This document shows, in pieces, positions 16,501 to 26,789 of a stretch of DNA of 48,978 bases. The notes beneath the pieces were generated by a model. It saw only the letters and a program-made list of their open reading frames with translations. It did no database searches and was not told the origin of the DNA. Source of the DNA: Moraxella canis. GTDB taxonomy: Bacteria > Pseudomonadota > Gammaproteobacteria > Pseudomonadales > Moraxellaceae. The position numbers were made by a program, and so were the translations under genes. The first letter of the stretch is position 1, and every line of letters begins with the position of its first letter. Where the stretch lies: assembly GCF_002014965.1 (NCBI RefSeq), contig NZ_MUXT01000002.1, positions 1 through 48,978 on the forward strand, given 5' to 3'.

Positions 16501-18525
16501 TTATTTCCCTCCTGTAAAGTAGTCTATCGCTCTATCCACATTTTTCTTGAAATTGTATAAACTTCTAGGTCCGCCAACAGGTGGCTTATCATTAGAAATA
16601 ACCTTACCTCTAACCTCTCCTTTACCCTTTGGCTTATACTCCTGATTTTGTTGCGTAGAGGGTTTTTTAGGTGAACCAGTTACAACTGTTACGTTAGATG
16701 GTGTAGGAAGTTTATTAGGTTGCTCTTGTACTCCAAGTGTTTTACCTGCATTAGCACTCATATTGTTAGTTGATGATGGTTTTTTAGATGGTTTAGCTAC
16801 AGCCTCTTTTACCATTGCTACATATTTAGGTCCTGCATAGTATAAGAAAGCAGTATTCTGAATAAGCTGTTTAGCGTTATCTTGAATAAAACCATTCACA
16901 CCTGTAGGATAAGCAACCTCTACTGCATTAAGTACTTTTTGGAACTCTTGAGCATTTGGATGGTAAGCATTGTCTTTAACTTCGTTTTCAATGACGTTTA
17001 ACATACCTTTCTTTTCAAGTACATAACGAATATAACTTTCCATTCCATTAAAGAATTTGGCACTACCATCAAAAACACCTCTACCATTACCTGTATAGTA
17101 TTTATCCAATCTACCACTAATACCTGCTTCAATAATAGCTCGTTTTACTACTTCAGGTACGCCAAGCTCTGCTGCTACATTGACATAAGCATTAAAAGCT
17201 CTATCATCTACCCCCATTTTTTTAGCCAATTCTCTAGCATCACTTGCAATCCAACTACTGTATGATTTCTCATAAGTAGTATTAGGAACATTGTTCTCAT
17301 TAGTTTTTAGCTTATTAGCATAATTTAGTACTGTTGCTAAGGTCTTTGCAGGACTAAACTCACCATCATCACCAATGAAACCCGCAGCAATCTCTTTACT
17401 AACACCCATACCTGTGATTCTGCTTATATTGGTTTCTGTAGCAGCTTTAATTTCACTTGATGAACGACCAGAATCACCTTTTGCTCCTATAGCTGCTAAC
17501 TGAACAGCATTATCTTGCTCGCCTAAGTGCAATTTAACCTCTAATTCCTTTTCCTTAATACCAAGCTCTTTTTTAGCATTTTCAATCGCAGAAATAGTTG
17601 CTTGATATTCAGCTTCACTCATACGTTTAGCATGGAAATCCTCATAAGCTTTCTGTTCTAGTCTTGATAAGATATGTGGATTTTTTAGGGACTCAATCAT
17701 GTCTGAACCATAATGAGCTGTTAATGCTGCCCTATCTAATGCAATATTGTCTAATGCTGTCTTTTTAGCTTCTGGATCTTCTAGACTATTGGCTTCAGCT
17801 TCTCTCTTTTTAAGATCACTATGTTGGTTTAAATAGGTAATATAGGAAGGTCCATATAGTTTAGTGACTCCATCAGCATAAGCAGCTTCAAGTTGAGTTG
17901 TCCTTGTTTTGGCTTCTATATCACCATCTTTAATCTTTTGTAGAGATTGATTTAATACGTTACCTCCAGAAGCGTGCTTAGTAATAAAGTCTGCTGTAAG
18001 AGTCTCTACCTTCTTAAGTAGGGGTTCTTTATCAGGATGACCTTCAGGTAAAAGACTTGCAGTGTTGATTAAGGTAGATATTACTGAAGCAGTGTTATCA
18101 GCATCAAACTGCATACCTTCTGTAGTGTCTTTTCTTAAACCAGCATTATAAGAAAAAGTATTTACTGCATCATTAATTAGAGTCGTATCACGATCATCTA
18201 CATACTTATTAATACGATTCATATTAGCAGCATCAAAACCACCAATATCAGTACCATACTTAGCTACTAAACCATCAACTAAAGCAGCTTTATCAGCAGC
18301 TTGAAATTGATCCAGATTCATTGCATTGATTTCTTTCTCAACTTCATTAAGCCTATGTTGCTGTGCATATTTAAATACATCAGCACCTGCATCTGCAAAT
18401 TGATTAAAAGCTTTATTCTGAAGCTCAGCATTTTTATAAGCACTATTAATGGCATCAGTAGCATCAATGGCTTCTACATTTGTCCATTTAGGTGCTGTAT
18501 GAAAAACAGTGGCTAAATTTGACAT
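16501..18525 (-). CDS. Internal virion/ejection-type protein, 674 residues
   Basis: This is a mostly helical, soluble-looking protein with long charged helices (about 190-340, with repeated Glu/Lys/Ala) and a Pro/Ser/Asn-rich, low-complexity C-terminal region (about 575-650). There is no signal peptide or strong membrane segment. It lies in the leftward run from the capsid gene towards the virion polymerase, 2 bases after the 231-residue gene, with GGAG before the ATG. In N4 the genes between capsid (gp56) and polymerase (gp50) encode virion proteins, several of them internal, so a comparable role is inferred from position. I cannot assign it to a specific family from sequence alone. Confidence 0.6.
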   Translation of the reverse strand: MSNLATVFHTAPKWTNVEAIDATDAINSAYKNAELQNKAFNQFADAGADVFKYAQQHRLNEVEKEINAMNLDQFQAADKAALVDGLVAKYGTDIGGFDAANMNRINKYVDDRDTTLINDAVNTFSYNAGLRKDTTEGMQFDADNTASVISTLINTASLLPEGHPDKEPLLKKVETLTADFITKHASGGNVLNQSLQKIKDGDIEAKTRTTQLEAAYADGVTKLYGPSYITYLNQHSDLKKREAEANSLEDPEAKKTALDNIALDRAALTAHYGSDMIESLKNPHILSRLEQKAYEDFHAKRMSEAEYQATISAIENAKKELGIKEKELEVKLHLGEQDNAVQLAAIGAKGDSGRSSSEIKAATETNISRITGMGVSKEIAAGFIGDDGEFSPAKTLATVLNYANKLKTNENNVPNTTYEKSYSSWIASDARELAKKMGVDDRAFNAYVNVAAELGVPEVVKRAIIEAGISGRLDKYYTGNGRGVFDGSAKFFNGMESYIRYVLEKKGMLNVIENEVKDNAYHPNAQEFQKVLNAVEVAYPTGVNGFIQDNAKQLIQNTAFLYYAGPKYVAMVKEAVAKPSKKPSSTNNMSANAGKTLGVQEQPNKLPTPSNVTVVTGSPKKPSTQQNQEYKPKGKGEVRGKVISNDKPPVGGPRSLYNFKKNVDRAIDYFTGGK

Positions 18526-18527
18526 AA

Positions 18528-19223
18528 TTATGCTCCATATCTATTTAAATAATCACCAACACTTTCAGGTCTAGCAATACCTGTCCCTTTATGATTGGCT
18601 TCCCAATAAGCATTACGATAACGCTGCCGCTCTTCTAAGGTATTATTCCAAGCCTTACGTTGCATCTCATAGTTACGGTTGTTATTCATAATATTATGAG
18701 CCAGTGTTTGTTTAGCAAGCTTATGTGCTTTTCTAGCATTAAGTGCTTCAAGGATTGAACCTACTGCTTTTAAACCAGTAGTAAACTTTTCACCTGTGCT
18801 CATTTGTCCCCAACTGTTTCTAATACCTGATGTAGCATTACTAGCAGTTGCTTTGACAAGTCCACCAACAGATTGTGCAGCCTGTCCCCATTGTTGCCAT
18901 ACAGGTGGTCTAGTAAGGTCATTTATATTTGCATAGCGTTGGTTAGAAGTATCTACAGTGAATGTAGGAATCACTGTATTATCTGTCCCAGTAATTGTGT
19001 CATTACCCATTGCTAAGCCAACAGTTGTAGGTACAGATACTGTGGGATTAAAGCTTAAACCAGAGTTAGTTAGATAACTACTCACTGATGATGAAGGTGT
19101 ACCATAACTAAATGGACTGGTACTATCTAGTGTAAAGTTAGCACTATTTGTATTAGCCCAAGGATTACCTGTAATAGAGCTTACTGTTGGTACATAAAAG
19201 GGATTAGGAACAGTTTCTATCAT
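18528..19223 (-). CDS. Presumed virion protein, 231 residues
   Basis: The first half (about 1-110) is rich in Ser, Thr, Asn, Pro and Gly and probably extended or disordered. The second half (about 135-231) is helical and basic, with KAVGSILEALNARKAHKLAK followed by an Arg/Asn/Tyr-rich helix and a terminal GDYLNRYG. That layout resembles small internal virion proteins of podoviruses such as T7 gp14, though this is a shape comparison only. AAGGAGA lies just before the ATG. It sits between the 875-residue and 674-residue genes with gaps of 22 and 2 bases, so all three are probably co-transcribed. Confidence 0.6.
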   Translation of the reverse strand: MIETVPNPFYVPTVSSITGNPWANTNSANFTLDSTSPFSYGTPSSSVSSYLTNSGLSFNPTVSVPTTVGLAMGNDTITGTDNTVIPTFTVDTSNQRYANINDLTRPPVWQQWGQAAQSVGGLVKATASNATSGIRNSWGQMSTGEKFTTGLKAVGSILEALNARKAHKLAKQTLAHNIMNNNRNYEMQRKAWNNTLEERQRYRNAYWEANHKGTGIARPESVGDYLNRYGA

Positions 19224-19245
19224 AAAATTTCTCCTTATCTTAGGA

Positions 19246-21873
19246 TTAAGTAATTAAAAGAACATCCTCAACTTCTTGTTGAATATCTCTCACTGTCTCT
19301 AATTTAGGTGTCTGTTGTTTACTTAATAAACCATGACTTAAATTAGTCACAATACCTAATGAGATATTTACAATGTTGATATTGTCATGTCTAGCATACA
19401 TCATTTCAGGTGTTTCAAATAAGTTTACCTTAGGTGCATAGCTAGGCATATTGAGATAAAGCTGTGCATCTTTAGCGACACCTAAATCAACCATTTGTTG
19501 TTTAGCCTGTAACTCTTCCATCTTGGTTTGATACTTAACAGTTTCATCTTGAATCTGCTTATAAGTCTCTGCGATTTCAAATACTTTTTGTTTGTTATAA
19601 GCATTAAATGCTTGGTTTACTGCTGTCATAATATTAGGTGCTGTTAGAATCTTACTAAAATCCCAACCTGCACCATGAGCCATCATGACCACAGAAATCA
19701 CTAACTGTAGGTATCCTGCAAGTTTAGGTGAGATGAGCCCTACACTAACAGCAATCTTAACCACCACATTAATGGCAATACTAACTGCAATAGACTTAGC
19801 TAAAGCAACTAATGCAGTATAAGTACTACCGCCATCACCACCACTTGAAGCAACAGCCACAGCAATACCTACAATGATTGCACCAAATTTAACAAAGGGT
19901 TTAACCCATCCACGATAGACTTTTACAGTTTCTTCTGAGTAGGTATGAATCTGCATTGCATATTGTAAAAGTATATCTTGCTCTGTTTTACTAAAATACT
20001 TTAGTAACTCCTTAAAAATAGGTATTCTAGGTTGGTGCCTTGTAATATCGCCTATACGCTTAAATCCATTGAAAGATGCCCCTTCTAATCTAGCAAAGCC
20101 TCCAAGAGTAGGTAAAGACACTGCCCTTACTATCTTGTTATAGGGGTATAAATTATAAGGAACGAACCAAACATGGGAAGAGTGTATGTTTGAAGGATTA
20201 CCTGAATAATGTATCTTGTACTCTAATAACTCTTTAGGTATATCAAACACTTCTTTACCACTATAATTAGGAACACTTCCTGAATTTGCTACATAATCTT
20301 TAACGCTATTTCTATAGTTATTACGTAAGTTCAAACCATTTGACAAAAACCCACCTCTAGCAACGTCTTCAATGTTAATTCTAACTTGAAATTTATTAGA
20401 ACTAGCTTCAAAAGAAGCTTCTTTTACTGCCCACTGATTTATAGGGGAATTATACATATAACCATAAGATTTATAACTGTGACGTTGATTTATTTTAAAG
20501 TAATTGTTTACATATAATTTAGTAGCCAAATAATTGTACAATATCCAATATTTATTTACTGTAGGATCGTCATAATCTGATTTATTAAAGGGAGTGGGTA
20601 AAGTTAAGTATATCCATACTTCATCTAGTTTACCCCAATCCCCTCCAACACTATCACGGAAGCTAGATATTAATTCTTTAATATCAAAACCAAGAATAGC
20701 CAAAGCTTCCGCTGCATATACACGATCATATCTTAGACGGTCAGCAGCACCCTGTAACTGCTGGTTTCTTCTTGCTGTATTTAGAAACAGCTTACCCCAA
20801 GAAGAATTTCCTGATAGTAAGTTAGAATCCCCATCCATGTCATGATTAGATACCCTAATTGGTATAGGGGGGTACATTGCCACAGAGAACTTCGTAACTT
20901 TACTACGAGCTAACTCAGCAATACGATGATCTCTAAGATCAGGGATGTATTCATAATAAGTTTGAGCCTTACCTTGTTTATTTAAAAATTCTGCACCAAA
21001 CCACTCATAAGGTTTCTCATCATTGTCTTCTGCAAATGGCTGTGGTATATAACTGCTAGGAATGTCATTTAAAAATACTTTTGCGTCTAAAGCTATTAAT
21101 TCCGCAGTTGGGGTATTATTCTCATGTAGTCTTTCATGAATTAAGTTCTCATAATCAATTTTACGAAATTTTATAAAATTATACGACTCTTTAGATAATG
21201 CCCTTACCCTTGGGTAGTTAGCAAGCTCAGGAATATCATTAAAGTTTTTTTCATTAGTTAAGTAATAACCTCTCTGCAATGAGTCTGGAGATTTTACTAT
21301 ACCCTCTTTAGGATCTATGTAACCTAGAAAATAAGGTTTATTTATATAAGTAGTTAAATTATAAAACATACTAGGAAGTGTATAGTCACTTCCTACCAAA
21401 ACAACAACATAATTTGTGTTACTTTGAATTAAAATTTCATGAAAATGTTTTGTATTTACCTGACTAAACTTAAAACGCTTTCTTACTTCTTCCTCTACTG
21501 TAGGTAAATCTCTCAAATCTCCATGATCTATATGTAAAAACTCACTAATTTGATTAGGAAACTTTTCTCTTAGATACAGTTCTGCCCCTTTCTTCCAATT
21601 TAATTGAGGTATATATTTACTACTATAATTCCAACGATATTCAGAATATATATTTTTATTTTGTACCAGATCGTATAACCTATCCCATCTGGCTTTTAAG
21701 CCATTATTACTAGCAGCAAGTAAATAATCATGTAAAGGTCTTTGTGATCCTTCAAATATCCACTGCTTAACTGCCTGTTTCTTAATCTGCTGTGCATCTG
21801 TAATCTGATCAGGATCAAACAATGAAGCGCTGTCTGTACTTGTAAATGTTTTTTTCTTTTTAAATAAACCCAT
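19246..21873 (-). CDS. Large virion protein with hydrophobic C-terminal segments, 875 residues
   Basis: The N-terminus is basic (MGLFKKKKTF), followed by a long, Tyr/Asn/Phe-rich globular part (about 20-640). Then come two or three hydrophobic stretches at about 660-750 (FGAIIVGIAVAVASS and neighbours, Gly/Ala/Val rich), a helical segment (about 760-810) and a polar tail. The hydrophobic cluster suits a protein that inserts into the cell membrane during DNA ejection. The gene stands in the position of N4 gp53/gp54-type virion genes. AGGTGG precedes the ATG. A terminator between it and the upstream coiled-coil gene suggests a new promoter nearby, in 21874-21947. The family is not recognised with certainty. 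Confidence 0.6.
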   Translation of the reverse strand: MGLFKKKKTFTSTDSASLFDPDQITDAQQIKKQAVKQWIFEGSQRPLHDYLLAASNNGLKARWDRLYDLVQNKNIYSEYRWNYSSKYIPQLNWKKGAELYLREKFPNQISEFLHIDHGDLRDLPTVEEEVRKRFKFSQVNTKHFHEILIQSNTNYVVVLVGSDYTLPSMFYNLTTYINKPYFLGYIDPKEGIVKSPDSLQRGYYLTNEKNFNDIPELANYPRVRALSKESYNFIKFRKIDYENLIHERLHENNTPTAELIALDAKVFLNDIPSSYIPQPFAEDNDEKPYEWFGAEFLNKQGKAQTYYEYIPDLRDHRIAELARSKVTKFSVAMYPPIPIRVSNHDMDGDSNLLSGNSSWGKLFLNTARRNQQLQGAADRLRYDRVYAAEALAILGFDIKELISSFRDSVGGDWGKLDEVWIYLTLPTPFNKSDYDDPTVNKYWILYNYLATKLYVNNYFKINQRHSYKSYGYMYNSPINQWAVKEASFEASSNKFQVRINIEDVARGGFLSNGLNLRNNYRNSVKDYVANSGSVPNYSGKEVFDIPKELLEYKIHYSGNPSNIHSSHVWFVPYNLYPYNKIVRAVSLPTLGGFARLEGASFNGFKRIGDITRHQPRIPIFKELLKYFSKTEQDILLQYAMQIHTYSEETVKVYRGWVKPFVKFGAIIVGIAVAVASSGGDGGSTYTALVALAKSIAVSIAINVVVKIAVSVGLISPKLAGYLQLVISVVMMAHGAGWDFSKILTAPNIMTAVNQAFNAYNKQKVFEIAETYKQIQDETVKYQTKMEELQAKQQMVDLGVAKDAQLYLNMPSYAPKVNLFETPEMMYARHDNINIVNISLGIVTNLSHGLLSKQQTPKLETVRDIQQEVEDVLLIT

Positions 21874-21897
21874 AACCCACCTAACTAAACCAATAAA

Positions 21898-21929
21898 AAT
21901 AAGCTAAAGTGAGATCACTTTAGCTTATT
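21898..21929 (-). terminator. Terminator after the coiled-coil gene
   Basis: A perfect inverted repeat (21898-21912 with 21915-21929, AATAAGCTAAAGTGA) is followed on the minus strand by further T residues. The inner pairs open to give a loop of four or more bases. It lies 19 bases past the stop of the 1605-residue gene. Confidence 0.8.
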
Positions 21930-21947
21930 TCATAACTAACTAGTTAA

Positions 21948-24900
21948 TTAGGTTACGTTAGATCCTACCCCCCTTAATGCAGTAGATATTGCATTACCAA
22001 TGTTAGCTGCACTTAGCTTATTAACTTCGTTTGGTAGAGCAGCATCACCTGCATTGGTATGATGGACTTTCCAGACATCAGACATAATACTTGCCATCTT
22101 AATCTTACCATCATTATCAAAGCTCTTAGCCTGTGCAGTTAGTACATCATTATTCTTAGCAAGAACAGAATTGTTCTTAATGAATGTACCATCTGTTTGT
22201 GCTTTTTCTGTTGTTACTTTTTGAGCATATAACTCTTTTTGAGCATTAATCTGAGCAATCTCAGCAGGAATACGTTTTAACTCTTCGCCTTTGATCTTAA
22301 CTTCTTCACGAGCCACATTGACACGTTGCTGTGCAAGTTGTAGTTCTTGAGGTTTGATATTTTGAAGATCATATTTAGTTAAGTCTGCTTGAGCTGTTTG
22401 TAATGCAATCTGAGCTTTATTCAGAGCAACTTGCTCAGTAGTAACAGCAGCTTGTTGAGCAGTTAGTAGAGACTTCATGGTTTCATGCTCAGACTGGTTT
22501 AATAGCAACGTAGTCTGTGCATCTTTCATCAATAGGTCTTTACTTAACGTATCATTGATCACTTTGGTTTGAGCAGTTGTATTACCTGTCTGTGCAGTAA
22601 TCAACTTAGTTTGCTCTAACTGACCTGATCTTTGAGCATCTAACATAGACTTCTGACTATCCAATAGTAATAGCTCTTTAGGTGTTTTTTGAGTAATACT
22701 ATTCGTTTGTGCAGTGGTATTAGCTGCTTGTGCTGTTACTAACTTAGTTTGCTCTGCTTGGGTAGTACGTTGTGTATCAACCATACTCTTATTGCTAGTC
22801 GCTAAACCAGTTTGAGCAGTCACAAGCTTAGTATTCTCAGCTTCAGTAAGAACTTGCTTAGCAACCAGATTACGTTGCTCATTCATATTACTTACTTGTG
22901 CTGTTAATAGCTCTACTTCTTTAGGTGTCTTAGTAGTAATAGCAGTACGCTGAGCATCCACTAACTGTGACTGTTTACCTTCAGTAGTTACCTGTGCAGT
23001 TAGTAAAGCTGCTTGGCTACTTACTTGACCTTCTTGTGCTGTCAATAAAGCAACTTCTTTAGGAGTTTTACTATTAATACTGCTTACTTGGGCATCAATC
23101 AAACTTGTTTGTTTGGTTTCAGTATTAGCTTGTTGTGCTGTTAATAGTGCTTTAACAGTCTCATGTTCAGCTTGGTTAAGCGTCATGGTAGTTTGAGCAT
23201 CTTTCAGTAACAAGTCCTTAGCTAAACTATCATTAATAGTCTTAGTTTGAGCTTCTATCTGAGTACGTTGTGAATCCAAGAGTAATAACTCTTTAGGAGT
23301 CTTAGACGTAATCGCAGTCTTCTGTGCATCAACTAATAATGCTTGCTTTCCTTCTGTACTAATCTGTGCAGTCAGCATCTTGGTTTGCTCTTTAACTTGT
23401 AGATTTTGACTTGTTAGTAAGTCAAGTTCTTTAGGCGTCTTATCAGTAATTGCCTTGGTTTGGGCAGCAGACTGCTTGATTTGCTCATCAAGTACTAGGA
23501 CTTCTTTTGGAGTCTTAGATGTAATATTACTGGTTTGGGCAGCAACAAGTTTAGATTGCTCTTTGGTTTGCTCAATTTGTGATGCGATTGCACCTGTTTG
23601 AGCAATAACTTGATCTTTCTGAGCCTCTAAGGTTTCTACTTCCTTAGGGGTCTTAGTAGTGATAGCTTCAGTCTGAGCTTCAGTATGAGCCACTTGTGCA
23701 ATAATTGCCCCTATTTCTTTAGGCAACTTCTCCGTAATTGATTGAGCTTGTGCAGCAGTCAGTTTGATTTGACTATCTAAAACAAGTAATTCTTTAGGAG
23801 TCTTAGAGCTAATACTGCTTACTTGAGCATTGACTAATTTAGACTGCTCTGTTTCAGTATTAGCTTGCTGAGCTGTTAGTAACGCTTTTACTGATTCATG
23901 TTCAGCTTGACCTAATACCATAGTTGTCTGTGCATCTTTTAGCAACAGGTCTTTAGGTAAGTTATCTACAAGTACTTTAGTTTGAGCTTCAGATTGAACT
24001 CTTTGAGCATCTAAAATTAGTAACTCTTTAGGTAACTTATCATTTAACTGCTGAGTCTGTGCTGTCGCTAACTTGGCTTGTTCACCTGTGTGATTGATTT
24101 GAGCTGTAAGCACTTCAATCTCTTTAGGTGTTTTGCTAGTTACCGCAGTACGTTGTGCATCTACCATTAACTTATTGGCTTCTACTAAGGTAGATTGTTT
24201 ACCCTCAGTTGTCACTTGAGCAGTAATAAGCTTAGTCTGCTCTTTAGTCTGTAGCTCTTGTGAAGCCAATAGATTAACTTCCTTAGGAAGTTTTTCAGTA
24301 ATAGAACTTGCTTGAGCAGCAGATAGTTTAATTTGTTCATCTAGCACTAAAATCTCTTTAGGAGTCTTAGCAGAGATGCTATTTGTTTGTGCAGTAACTA
24401 ACTTAGTTTGCTCATTTTGTGTAGAGGCTTGCTGTGCAGTCAATAGTGCACGAACATTTTCATGTTCAGCCTGATTAAGAGCCATAGTCGTTTGTGCATC
24501 TTTTAATAGTAAATCTTTAACCAGATTATCATTAAGAACTTTTGTTTGCACGTTAGCTTGATTATATTGAGCATCTAGTAGCAATACTTCTTTAGGCAGC
24601 TTATCAGTGATCTGCTTACCTTGTAACTTCACAAAATCAGTCTGCTGACTTGTTTGTGCAGTTTGAGCAGTTACTAGTTTAGTCTGTTCTAATTGGGTTG
24701 CTCTTTGAGCATCAACCATCAACTGATTGCTTGAAGCCAATAAAGCTTGTGCTTTAACAAGTTTAGTGTTTTCAGCTTCAGTCAAAGCCTGTTTACCGAT
24801 CAAAGCAGTCTGCTCAGAAACTTGAGCTAACTGTGTTTCAGCTAAGTTAGTCTGTGCTTGGGTATGACCAATTTGTTTAGTAACAACTTTGGTTTGCTCT

Positions 24901-26765
24901 TTAGTCTGTTCTACTTGTGCATCAAGTAAATTTACTTCTTTAGGTAACTTATTAACAATACTGTCTGTTTGAGCATTAGTTTGCTTAATTTGAGCATCTA
25001 ATACCAAAACTTCTTTTGGTGTTTTAGCAGTAATGTTAGCAGTTTGAGCAGCAGTAAGCTTAGTTTGCTCAGCTTGAGTATTTGACTGTTGAGCTGTCAG
25101 TAACGCACGAACACTCTCATGCTCCGCTTGGTTCAGTGAAATTGTCGTCTGTGCATCAAGGAGTAATAGCTCTTTAGGGAGTTTATCTAGTACTTGCTTA
25201 GTTTGGGCTACAGTCAATTTGCTTTGTTCTAATTGCCCTGCTTTTTGTGCATCTACAAGTAGTTTTTGAGAATCCAACATTAGAATTTCTTTAGGAGTCT
25301 TACTTGTAATTGCAGTTGTCTGAGCAGTCGTATTAGCAGTTTGAGCCACTAATGCTTCCACTTCTTTTGGTGTTTTAGCGGTAATGTTAGCAGTTTGAGC
25401 AGTAATTTGTTCAGTCTGTTTGGTAGTCTGAGCAACTTGAGCTGTTGTTACTTTGGTTTGTTCTTTCACTTGTAAGTCTTGTGAAACCAATAAACTAACC
25501 TCTTTAGGTAGCTTATCGTTAATGCTCTTAGTCTGTGCATTAGCTTGGCTAATTTGACTATCTAACATTAAGACTTCCTTAGGTGTCTTAGCAGTAATAT
25601 TACTTACTTGTGCAGTCACAAGTTTAGTCTGTTCAGTTTGAGTCGCTGCTTGTTGGGCAGTCAATAGACTACGTACAGTTTCATGCTCTGCTTGATTTAG
25701 GGTTACTGTTGTTTGTGCATCCATCAATAATAGTTCTTTAGGTAACTTATCATTGATTGTCTTGGTTTGTGCAGTAACTTGTTTGGTTTGCTCTTTTACC
25801 TGCTCTGTTTGAGCTTGAGTTAATGGAAGCTGTTCACGCTTAATCTTAACTTCTTCTTGAGCAACTTCTACTTGAGCCAATTTCACATCAAGCTCTTTTT
25901 CCATAATTGGGATCTGTGCTTGTTTTAGTGCAACTTCAGCTTTAGCAACTTTAACTTGCTCATCTTTAAGCAATAGCTCTTTTTCAAGCATAGGTAGCTG
26001 TGCTTTCTTAAGAAGGACTTCTTCTTTAGAGATATTAACTTGCTCACGCTTAAGATTAACTTCTTGTTCCATCAATGGCAGTTGTTTTTCTTTTAAGCTA
26101 ATCTCAGCTAAACCAATCGCAATTTGATTGTCTTTAACTTCTAGCTCTTTTTCCATGATAGGAATTTGTTTTTCTTTGATAGCAACTTCAGCTTGTTGAA
26201 TTTTCAGCTCTTGTGGTTTGATATGGGTTAATTCATATCGCATCAATTCTGTTTGAGCAACACGAGCAGCCACTTCTTCACGAGTTAATTTAATCCGTTC
26301 TGCTGCGACTTCAATCTCTTTATTCGCTAAGCTAATATCAGCATCTGTCTTTTCTACCTGTTTATCCATTAATAACAGTTCTTTAGGTAGTTTTGCTTTG
26401 ATGCTATCAGTTTCTTGTGAAACTTGTTTGGTTTGTGCTTGGATTAGTAGATCTTGGTATTCACTGCTTTGAATATCTTTATCAATCTTTTCCATCTCTT
26501 TCGCCATCAGCTGTAGTTCAGCCCCTAGCTTAGACTTACCCAGTGCATATTGATTACTGGTTTGTAGTACGATTTCCATACTACGGATATAAGCATTGGC
26601 GTAGTCAGTTGCTCTGATACGCTCAGCTTTATACTCCTCATGTAGATGGGCTTTAACAGCATCCATAAGGACATCAAAGACACCTGTACCGTCTAGAGTC
26701 CCCGTGGTTAGCTCATTAATATTAAAGTCAGGCGAAACCTGACTGTTGGGAATTGTTATACTCAT
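21948..26765 (-). CDS. 1605-residue repetitive coiled-coil virion protein
   Basis: A globular N-terminal part (about 1-110) is followed by about 1400 residues of Gln/Ala/Thr/Lys/Leu-rich repeats with almost no Pro outside the recurring KLPKE or KTPKE motif, no Cys and scarcely any aromatic residues. A longer motif (DAQTT, QAEHE, LLTAQQ) returns six times. Part 1 (about 110-330) has EKELEVKDNQIAI-type heptads. The C-terminal 70 residues are non-repetitive (SIMSDVWKVHH). A fully helical rod of this length would exceed 200 nm if single, or less if folded back. It lies in the capsid-to-polymerase ejection block, which suggests an internal or envelope-spanning fibrous protein. AAGGAC precedes the ATG. 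A tail fibre or tape-measure role is an alternative. Confidence 0.7.
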   Translation of the reverse strand: MSITIPNSQVSPDFNINELTTGTLDGTGVFDVLMDAVKAHLHEEYKAERIRATDYANAYIRSMEIVLQTSNQYALGKSKLGAELQLMAKEMEKIDKDIQSSEYQDLLIQAQTKQVSQETDSIKAKLPKELLLMDKQVEKTDADISLANKEIEVAAERIKLTREEVAARVAQTELMRYELTHIKPQELKIQQAEVAIKEKQIPIMEKELEVKDNQIAIGLAEISLKEKQLPLMEQEVNLKREQVNISKEEVLLKKAQLPMLEKELLLKDEQVKVAKAEVALKQAQIPIMEKELDVKLAQVEVAQEEVKIKREQLPLTQAQTEQVKEQTKQVTAQTKTINDKLPKELLLMDAQTTVTLNQAEHETVRSLLTAQQAATQTEQTKLVTAQVSNITAKTPKEVLMLDSQISQANAQTKSINDKLPKEVSLLVSQDLQVKEQTKVTTAQVAQTTKQTEQITAQTANITAKTPKEVEALVAQTANTTAQTTAITSKTPKEILMLDSQKLLVDAQKAGQLEQSKLTVAQTKQVLDKLPKELLLLDAQTTISLNQAEHESVRALLTAQQSNTQAEQTKLTAAQTANITAKTPKEVLVLDAQIKQTNAQTDSIVNKLPKEVNLLDAQVEQTKEQTKVVTKQIGHTQAQTNLAETQLAQVSEQTALIGKQALTEAENTKLVKAQALLASSNQLMVDAQRATQLEQTKLVTAQTAQTSQQTDFVKLQGKQITDKLPKEVLLLDAQYNQANVQTKVLNDNLVKDLLLKDAQTTMALNQAEHENVRALLTAQQASTQNEQTKLVTAQTNSISAKTPKEILVLDEQIKLSAAQASSITEKLPKEVNLLASQELQTKEQTKLITAQVTTEGKQSTLVEANKLMVDAQRTAVTSKTPKEIEVLTAQINHTGEQAKLATAQTQQLNDKLPKELLILDAQRVQSEAQTKVLVDNLPKDLLLKDAQTTMVLGQAEHESVKALLTAQQANTETEQSKLVNAQVSSISSKTPKELLVLDSQIKLTAAQAQSITEKLPKEIGAIIAQVAHTEAQTEAITTKTPKEVETLEAQKDQVIAQTGAIASQIEQTKEQSKLVAAQTSNITSKTPKEVLVLDEQIKQSAAQTKAITDKTPKELDLLTSQNLQVKEQTKMLTAQISTEGKQALLVDAQKTAITSKTPKELLLLDSQRTQIEAQTKTINDSLAKDLLLKDAQTTMTLNQAEHETVKALLTAQQANTETKQTSLIDAQVSSINSKTPKEVALLTAQEGQVSSQAALLTAQVTTEGKQSQLVDAQRTAITTKTPKEVELLTAQVSNMNEQRNLVAKQVLTEAENTKLVTAQTGLATSNKSMVDTQRTTQAEQTKLVTAQAANTTAQTNSITQKTPKELLLLDSQKSMLDAQRSGQLEQTKLITAQTGNTTAQTKVINDTLSKDLLMKDAQTTLLLNQSEHETMKSLLTAQQAAVTTEQVALNKAQIALQTAQADLTKYDLQNIKPQELQLAQQRVNVAREEVKIKGEELKRIPAEIAQINAQKELYAQKVTTEKAQTDGTFIKNNSVLAKNNDVLTAQAKSFDNDGKIKMASIMSDVWKVHHTNAGDAALPNEVNKLSAANIGNAISTALRGVGSNVT
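22400..25760 (-). repeat. Internal repeats within the coiled-coil gene
   Basis: Six copies of a segment encoding DAQTT-x-QAEHE-x-LLTAQQ lie near 22485, 23165, 23902, 24462, 25120 and 25683. They are separated by arrays of shorter units with the K(T/L)PKE motif. Spacing varies (about 560-740 bp), so units were gained or lost unevenly. The copies differ at many third codon positions, so the duplication is old or the repeats are under selection at protein level. Confidence 0.8.
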
Positions 26766-26789
26766 TTTGATGTCCTTATAGTTAATAGT

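Noticed and set aside
22000..25800. Regular short repeats that could suggest a CRISPR array
   Set aside because: The repeats are in frame within one protein gene, differ at third codon positions and have no constant spacer length. They encode coiled-coil units.
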